From: JBEEJZ01 sp041168905
GTDB taxonomy: Bacteria; Pseudomonadota; Gammaproteobacteria; Burkholderiales; Burkholderiaceae_C
Length of the DNA stretch: 64,000 nucleotides
Assembly (NCBI GenBank): GCA_041168905.1
Contig: JBEEJZ010000005.1
Coordinates: 57,340 to 121,339, forward strand
Reading direction: 5' to 3'
This document shows positions 59,595 to 64,000 of the stretch, in pieces. The notes under the pieces are model-generated. The model searched no databases. It was not told the origin of the DNA and saw nothing but the letters and a program-made list of their open reading frames with translations. A program made the position numbers and the translations under genes. Position 1 is the stretch's first letter. Every line of letters starts with the position of its first letter.

Positions 59595-60008
59595 GTGAAA
59601 ACTCCACTTTCTCAGCTCCCGGCCACTGGCCTGATGGCGGCACTGCTGCTTTGCCATGTGGCCACGGCGGCACCGCTGTTGCGCTGCGAGGTCGCCTACG
59701 CTGGCACTACGCATGTCATCGAGGCCCGTCCACAGGCAGACCCTTACCCGGTGCCTTCGGTGGACATCGGTGGGCGTTTCCGCTTCAAGGCCGTGATGGT
59801 GGGTGAGGCGCAGCGGCTCGACTACGTCAAGCTGTACGCCTACCTCGAAACACCGCGGCAGCCAGTGCTGATCCAGCAAGCCACCTATTTGCCCCCCTTC
59901 AGGGTCACCACTGCGCCTTATCTGCTGACAGGTGATCAGCGCCTGTATGCCGGGCCGGTGGAGCGCGAGCTGCAATACCGTTGCACGCTGGAAGGGCTGG
60001 CGCCATGA
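59595..60008 (+). CDS. Hypothetical exported protein
   Basis: A 137-residue protein with a signal peptide (LMAALLLCHVATAAP), two cysteines (LLRCEVAY and QYRCTLEG) that could form a disulfide linking the ends, and a beta-rich middle. No family is recognised. The start is GTG 59595 with no clear ribosome site; the frame extends no further upstream. It overlaps the CapA-like gene by four bases, so they are co-expressed. Confidence 0.7.
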   Translation: MKTPLSQLPATGLMAALLLCHVATAAPLLRCEVAYAGTTHVIEARPQADPYPVPSVDIGGRFRFKAVMVGEAQRLDYVKLYAYLETPRQPVLIQQATYLPPFRVTTAPYLLTGDQRLYAGPVERELQYRCTLEGLAP

Positions 60009-60997
60009 GCGCGGGCTTGCGCCGCGGGTGGCTCGGCTTGCTACTGGTCTTGGTAAGCTTGGCTGGTGCCCAGCATGCCAGCGCCGAAAGCCCTGTGAGC
60101 CTGGTCTTCGCTGGCGATATGGTGCTGGACGATGTGGCTGGAGACATGATTCGCCGTGGTGCCGACCCTTATGCTGACTTTGCATCGGTGTTTGCGGCTG
60201 CCGACGTCCGCATTGGCAACCTGGAGTGCGTGGTGGCCACCACAGGTTCGGCCGGGCACAAAAACTACACCTTTCGCGCGCACCCACGTACCTTGCCGGT
60301 CATCAAGCGGCACTTTGATGCGGTGGCACTGGCCAACAACCACTCGGGTGATTTTGGGCGGCAGGCGTTTGCCCAGATGCTGGACCTGCTGAAGGGCGCC
60401 AGGATCGGCCAGTTTGGCGGTGGCCGCAACCTGTCTGAAGCCCATACGCCTCTCATCATCGAACGCAAGGGCCTGCGCATTGCCCTGCTGGGCTACAACG
60501 AGTTCATGCCCCGCAGCTTTGAGGCCGACCACGACGCGCCCGGCGTGGCCTGGAGTGAAGATGAGCAAGTGGTGGCAGATATTCAAAAGGCGCGCAGGGT
60601 GTCGGGGGCCGATCTGGTGATACCGGTCATGCACTGGGGCTGGGAAAACGAGCCGCTTGCCAACGCCCGCCAACGCCAGCTGGCCCGCACCATGATCGAC
60701 GCCGGGGCGGATGCAGTGATCGGCGGGCACCCGCACGTCACCCAGGACATCGAGCATTACCAGGGCAAGCCCATCATCTACAGCGTGGGCAACTTCGTCA
60801 TGAAGGAAACCGACAACGACCGCCAGCGCGTGGGCTGGGTCTTGCGCCTGCAGCTGGACAAGCAGGGTGTGAGCAGTTTCGACACCCGTGTGGCGCGCAT
60901 CGACATGAACGGCATCCCTCACCGTGACCGCACCGCCTCCAGTCCCTGCTGGCGCCGGGGGCAGGGTGAATTGCAGATGTGCCGGCCGGGGGATTGA
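60005..60997 (+). CDS. Exported CapA family (PGA_cap) metallophosphatase-fold protein
   Basis: The 330 residues start with a signal (GLLLVLVSLAGAQHASA) followed by the CapA domain motifs FAGDMVLDD, IGNLECV, LANNHSGDFG, HWGWENEP and GGHPHVTQD, with the metal-binding Asp, Asn and His residues. CapA proteins make or modify poly-gamma-glutamate in bacilli, but most proteobacterial members are uncharacterised. It ends with a Cys-containing tail (SPCWRRGQGELQMC). ATG 60005 overlaps the previous stop. Confidence 0.88.
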   Translation: MSAGLRRGWLGLLLVLVSLAGAQHASAESPVSLVFAGDMVLDDVAGDMIRRGADPYADFASVFAAADVRIGNLECVVATTGSAGHKNYTFRAHPRTLPVIKRHFDAVALANNHSGDFGRQAFAQMLDLLKGARIGQFGGGRNLSEAHTPLIIERKGLRIALLGYNEFMPRSFEADHDAPGVAWSEDEQVVADIQKARRVSGADLVIPVMHWGWENEPLANARQRQLARTMIDAGADAVIGGHPHVTQDIEHYQGKPIIYSVGNFVMKETDNDRQRVGWVLRLQLDKQGVSSFDTRVARIDMNGIPHRDRTASSPCWRRGQGELQMCRPGD

Positions 60998-61016
60998 GGC
61001 TGTGTAGGTTCTTTTT

Positions 61017-61400
61017 TTACTGGAATGAGTGAAGGCCTATCGCATTGCCTTCACTATCCCCGATGATCGAAATAAAGCCATTCGGACCAATGCTGAATTT
61101 GGTCTTGAAGACTTTGCCACCGTTCGCTAAAGCCAGTTTTTCTTGCGCTGCGCAGTCATCGCAAGAAAAGTAGACCAAGGCGCCTTCCGTGGATGGTTGC
61201 TTCATGGGATGCTTGACCAGAGCACCCGTGGCGCCGTAGGTCTCCATGTTTCCACCCAGAGCCAACATTTCCATGGAGGGGTCTGCCGATGGCAGAGGCG
61301 TCGAGGCCAGACCAAATACGGTGTTGTAGAACTGGCCTGCCCGACGCAGGTCGGTGACGTGGATTTCAAACCAGCCAACGGGATTTTTCAGAGCGCTCAT
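61017..61400 (-). CDS. VOC family (glyoxalase-like) protein
   Basis: A 127-residue protein of the vicinal oxygen chelate fold, starting MSALKNPVGWFEIHVTDLRRAGQFYNTVFG and containing YFSCDDCAAQEKLALANGGKV and GFISIIGDSEGNAIGLHS, the paired half-barrel pattern. The family includes glyoxalases, dioxygenases and binding proteins; the function here is not known. It is convergent with capA-like and divergent from the copper-type operon. Confidence 0.88.
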   Translation of the reverse strand: MSALKNPVGWFEIHVTDLRRAGQFYNTVFGLASTPLPSADPSMEMLALGGNMETYGATGALVKHPMKQPSTEGALVYFSCDDCAAQEKLALANGGKVFKTKFSIGPNGFISIIGDSEGNAIGLHSFQ

Positions 61401-61517
61401 CTTTGGGACCCAAAAAAACTGCAATTTATCAGCGCCTGCATCGAAAAAGAGACCGAACAAAAAGTCATGCGGCGCACCCTTGTAAAAACTCGGGTTACTT
61501 CAGCCCATTGACAATCT

Positions 61518-61542
61518 ACCTTCCCACAGGAAACGAGAAGGT
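61518..61542 (+). promoter_or_regulatory. Dyad ACCTTC/GAAGGT overlapping the leader of the copper-type operon
   Basis: ACCTTC (61518-61523) and GAAGGT (61537-61542) form an inverted repeat ending two bases before the first start codon, with TTGACA at 61508-61513 just upstream. The arms recall CueR sites (ACCTTCC-GGAAGGT), but the spacing is longer than normal, so it may instead be a hairpin around the ribosome site. Confidence 0.3.
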
Positions 61543-61544
61543 CC

Positions 61545-61874
61545 ATGACTGTTCACATCCGCGCGCACCGCATTTTGAGCTGCCTTACCTTGCCATGGGT
61601 TTGCTTCACTGGGCTGGCATCGGCGCGGGTGCTGATACCCGGCCAGACCGGCCTGCCAATGCTGCCCAGCCAATTGACTTACCAGTCTGCCCTTGCTAAC
61701 TACCGGGCCTACGGTGATGTAGAGGTGCAGCCCTGGCGCGCCGCCAACGATACGGTGCTACGCATGGGCGGTTGGCGGGCTTACGCGCGCGAGGTGACCA
61801 ACCAACCCCTGCCCGACCAGTCAACCAGTCCGGCCGGCCCTGATGCCGGGCATCACGATGCGGGCAAGCCATGA
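61545..61874 (+). CDS. Small exported protein of a copper-type operon
   Basis: A 109-residue protein with an N-terminal signal (LSCLTLPWVCFTGLASA) and a mature part with YQSALANYRAYGDVEVQPWRAAND and a His-containing tail (GHHDAGKP). It overlaps the TolC gene by four bases. Similar small proteins precede TolC/multicopper oxidase genes in Burkholderiales, so a role in metal handling is likely; the function itself is unknown. Confidence 0.75.
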   Translation: MTVHIRAHRILSCLTLPWVCFTGLASARVLIPGQTGLPMLPSQLTYQSALANYRAYGDVEVQPWRAANDTVLRMGGWRAYAREVTNQPLPDQSTSPAGPDAGHHDAGKP

Positions 61875-63328
61875 AGATGCGATTGGCATCCCGTACTTCC
61901 GCCCGCGCGGCGCTGGCCGTTACGCTGCTGGCGCTATCGGGTTGCGCCAGCGTCAGCCTCAATCAAACGATGACGCGGGTCAGCACAGAAGTGGCAGGCG
62001 TGAACGGCAGCGTGACTGATGGCGTGGCGCAGGGTGTGATCGCGCTGGCCCAAACCGATGCGGATCGGTCCCGGCGGGCTCAGGCTGCGGCGGCACTGCT
62101 AAGTACACCGCTAGGCCAGCGCGAAGCGGTCTTGCTGATGCTGAACAACAGCCCGGCACTGCAAGCCTTGTTGGCTCAATGGTGGGCGGAGTCTGCAGAG
62201 GCGGCGCAATCTGGCCGTATCTCCAACCCGGTGTTCAGTTTCGAGCGCATGGTGGCCGGGGATGAGCTGGAGCTGGGGCGGGCCATTTCTTTTGGCTTGC
62301 TCGACGTCCTGACCTTGCCAGCTCGACAAGGCGTGGCGCAGCGCCGCGTGGAGCGGGCGCAGCTGCGTTTGAGCGGCGAAGTGATTGATCAGTTGACGCA
62401 GGTGCGCCAGGCCTGGGTGCGCGCCGTAGCCGCCCGACAGGCCCACAGTTATGCGCAGCAGGTGTTTGAAAGCGCCGAGGCTGGTGCAGAGCTGGCCAGG
62501 CGCATGCAGGCGACGGGCAACTTCAACCGCATCAGCCGCGCACGCGAGCAGGCCTTTTACGCCGATGCCGCCACCCGTCTGGCCACAACGGCACATCAAG
62601 CGACCGCCAGCCACGAGGCCCTGGTGCGTTTGCTGGGACTGGACGAAGCACAGGCAGGCGCGCTCACATTGCCCCATCGCTTGCCCGACCTGCCCCAACA
62701 GGCGCTGGCTCCGGATGATCTGGGCAGGCTGGTAAGCCGGGGCCGGCTGGATATACGACTGGCTCAGCTGGCCTTTGACAGTGCAGCCCGAGCCCAGGGC
62801 CTGAACACCGTCACCAGCATTACCGACATCGAGCTGAGCGTGCTGCGCAGCACCCGTTTTGACAACGCTGCAGCCAGCCGCAGCAGTGCCCGCGGCTATG
62901 AGATTGCCGTGCGTTTGCCAGTTTTTGACGGGGGAGACCTGCAGCGAGATGCCATGAATGCACGCACCCTGGCTGCTGCCCAGGCGCTAGAGGCCACGGT
63001 GCGAGCGGCAGGTTCCCACCTGCGTGAAAGCTATTCGGCCTACCGCACGGCCTACGATCTTGCGCGCCACCATCGTGACGAGGTGGTGCCACTGCGCAAG
63101 CTGATCTCGGACGAGAACCTGCTGCGCTACAACGGCATGATCATTGGCGTGTTTGAACTGTTAGCCGATGCCCGGGAGCAGATTGCCACCGTGCTGGCGG
63201 CTCTGGAGGCCGAGCAACAGTTCTGGCTGGCGGATGCCGCCTTGAAAGCCAGCTTGATCGGTCGCCCGACGGCAGCCGCCTTGTTTGTGACCCCCAGCGC
63301 GCCCAGCAGTGGGAGCGCGGGCCACTGA
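61871..63328 (+). CDS. TolC family outer-membrane efflux lipoprotein
   Basis: The 485 residues have a lipoprotein signal with the lipobox LSGC (C25) and two outer-membrane efflux repeats with long coiled helices (ARQAHSYAQQVFESAEAGAELARRMQ, RSSARGYEIAVRLPVFDGGDLQRDAMNARTLAAAQ). It would form the outer-membrane duct of a tripartite exporter. No inner-membrane pump is visible in the window; the multicopper oxidase gene that follows (15-base gap) suggests copper or another metal as cargo. Confidence 0.9.
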   Translation: MKMRLASRTSARAALAVTLLALSGCASVSLNQTMTRVSTEVAGVNGSVTDGVAQGVIALAQTDADRSRRAQAAAALLSTPLGQREAVLLMLNNSPALQALLAQWWAESAEAAQSGRISNPVFSFERMVAGDELELGRAISFGLLDVLTLPARQGVAQRRVERAQLRLSGEVIDQLTQVRQAWVRAVAARQAHSYAQQVFESAEAGAELARRMQATGNFNRISRAREQAFYADAATRLATTAHQATASHEALVRLLGLDEAQAGALTLPHRLPDLPQQALAPDDLGRLVSRGRLDIRLAQLAFDSAARAQGLNTVTSITDIELSVLRSTRFDNAAASRSSARGYEIAVRLPVFDGGDLQRDAMNARTLAAAQALEATVRAAGSHLRESYSAYRTAYDLARHHRDEVVPLRKLISDENLLRYNGMIIGVFELLADAREQIATVLAALEAEQQFWLADAALKASLIGRPTAAALFVTPSAPSSGSAGH

Positions 63329-63343
63329 GCCCGGGAGCTAGCG

Positions 63344-64000
63344 ATGACATCCAGAAGACAGTTTTTCAAAACCGCAGGTCTGGCCAGCATGGCTGGCGGT
63401 GCGGTGGCTGCGGCCAGCGTGAGTCGTGTGGCCCTGGCTGCTTTGCCTGAACCCGTGATTCAGACCAGTACCGCCACCATGCCACCGCTGGTGCCCAACA
63501 GTGGGCACGCTTACAACCCGGTCGTGACCCTCAATGGCTGGACGCTGCCCTGGCGCATGAACCAGGGCGTCAAAGAATTCCATCTGGTGGCCGAGCCGGT
63601 GGTGCGCGAGATGGCGCCCGGTTTCAAGGCGCATCTGTGGGGCTACAACGGCCAAAGCCCAGGTCCCACCATCGAGGTGGTCGAAGGCGACCGGGTGCGT
63701 ATCTTCGTGACGAACAAGCTGCCCGAACACACCAGCGTGCACTGGCACGGCCAGCGTTTGCCCAACGGCATGGATGGTGTCTCTGGCCTGACCCAGGCGG
63801 CGATTCAGCCAGGCAAAACCTTTGTCTACGAGTTTGTGGCTCGCCGGCCGGGTACCTTCATGTACCACCCCCATGCGGACGAAATGACCCAGATGGCCAT
63901 GGGCATGATGGGGTTCTGGGTGACTCATCCCAAAGCCAAACACCCCTTGATTGACGAAGTGCAGCGCGACTTCTGTTTCTTGCTGAATGCGTTTGACATC
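63344..64000 (+). CDS. Multicopper oxidase, N-terminal part (runs past the window end)
   Basis: The frame is open for 219 codons to the last base. It starts with a Tat signal (SRRQFFKTAGLASMAGG) and the first cupredoxin domain with copper ligands H133-W-H135-G and H175-P-H177, type 2/type 3 sites of a CopA/CueO-like laccase. Such periplasmic enzymes oxidise Cu(I) in copper resistance. The remaining copper sites and a possible Met-rich loop lie beyond the window. The gene probably continues the TolC operon. Confidence 0.92.
   Translation, partial: MTSRRQFFKTAGLASMAGGAVAAASVSRVALAALPEPVIQTSTATMPPLVPNSGHAYNPVVTLNGWTLPWRMNQGVKEFHLVAEPVVREMAPGFKAHLWGYNGQSPGPTIEVVEGDRVRIFVTNKLPEHTSVHWHGQRLPNGMDGVSGLTQAAIQPGKTFVYEFVARRPGTFMYHPHADEMTQMAMGMMGFWVTHPKAKHPLIDEVQRDFCFLLNAFDI

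Noticed and set aside
1..64000. tRNA/rRNA genes, CRISPR arrays, insertion sequences, integrases
   Set aside because: I saw no regularly spaced repeats, no transposase or integrase frames and no recognisable tRNA or rRNA sequence in the gaps, all of which are shorter than about 250 bases.

Overview
The window reads as chromosomal DNA of a high-G+C betaproteobacterium, most likely order Burkholderiales and probably family Comamonadaceae. This is inferred from the gene repertoire: a SAH riboswitch before a split-type metH, a CysB-type regulator inside the sulfate uptake locus, and a Sphaeroides heme protein (SHP)/diheme cytochrome c cluster. Genes are densely packed, no gap exceeds about 250 bases, and I see no rRNA, tRNA, CRISPR array, insertion sequence or prophage. 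The ends cut a KilA-N-type gene (left) and a multicopper oxidase gene (right).

Layout. 1-4 kb: KilA-N fragment, SAH riboswitch with cobalamin-dependent methionine synthase (lacking the homocysteine-binding half), and a YefM/YoeB toxin-antitoxin pair. 4-8 kb: comM (reverse) divergent from glnK-amtB, with a sigma-54 promoter and a LexA-type box between them. 8-24.5 kb: mostly housekeeping and transport genes (aldose epimerase, sugar lactonase, glcE, YoaK, glutathione peroxidase, two EamA exporters, DedA, alr, radA, ilvE, a two-component system, ampG, an M48 protease). 24.5-28 kb: a pentonate dehydratase of the IlvD/Edd family, a ProQ/FinO RNA chaperone and a pirin.

28-36 kb is one long reverse-strand operon: a branched-chain-type ABC importer (substrate-binding protein, LivH, LivM, LivG, LivF) with an AroE-like shikimate dehydrogenase, a LigI-like amidohydrolase and an unrecognised 3' gene. 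It is divergent from an IclR regulator of the PcaR/PobR type. The intergenic region holds three 15-bp boxes resembling the PcaR/PcaU operator, so this looks like a locally controlled uptake and catabolism unit for a hydroaromatic or aromatic acid. 36-40 kb: an OYE/XenA-type flavin reductase and a P2-type ATPase. 40-47 kb: a sulfate assimilation locus (two sulfate-binding proteins, a nitroreductase, CysB and CysTWA), then a lipocalin. 47-51 kb: a CHASE4-GGDEF diguanylate cyclase, an NhaR-type regulator and a TerC protein.

51-55.5 kb: a cytochrome b, a diheme cytochrome c and an SHP-type oxygen-binding cytochrome, divergent from a PepSY protein and a QseBC-like two-component system. 55-61.5 kb: ArsH, small unknown proteins, a remarkable fusion of 2,3-diaminopropionate ammonia-lyase with an M20 carbamoylase/allantoate-hydrolase-type enzyme, and a CapA-like protein. 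61.5-64 kb: start of a copper-type operon (small exported protein, TolC-like lipoprotein, multicopper oxidase).

The points I would look at first are the diaminopropionate lyase/carbamoylase fusion, the aroE/LigI/ABC operon with its PcaR-like boxes, and LexA-type boxes in front of both branch-migration helicase genes, comM and radA.
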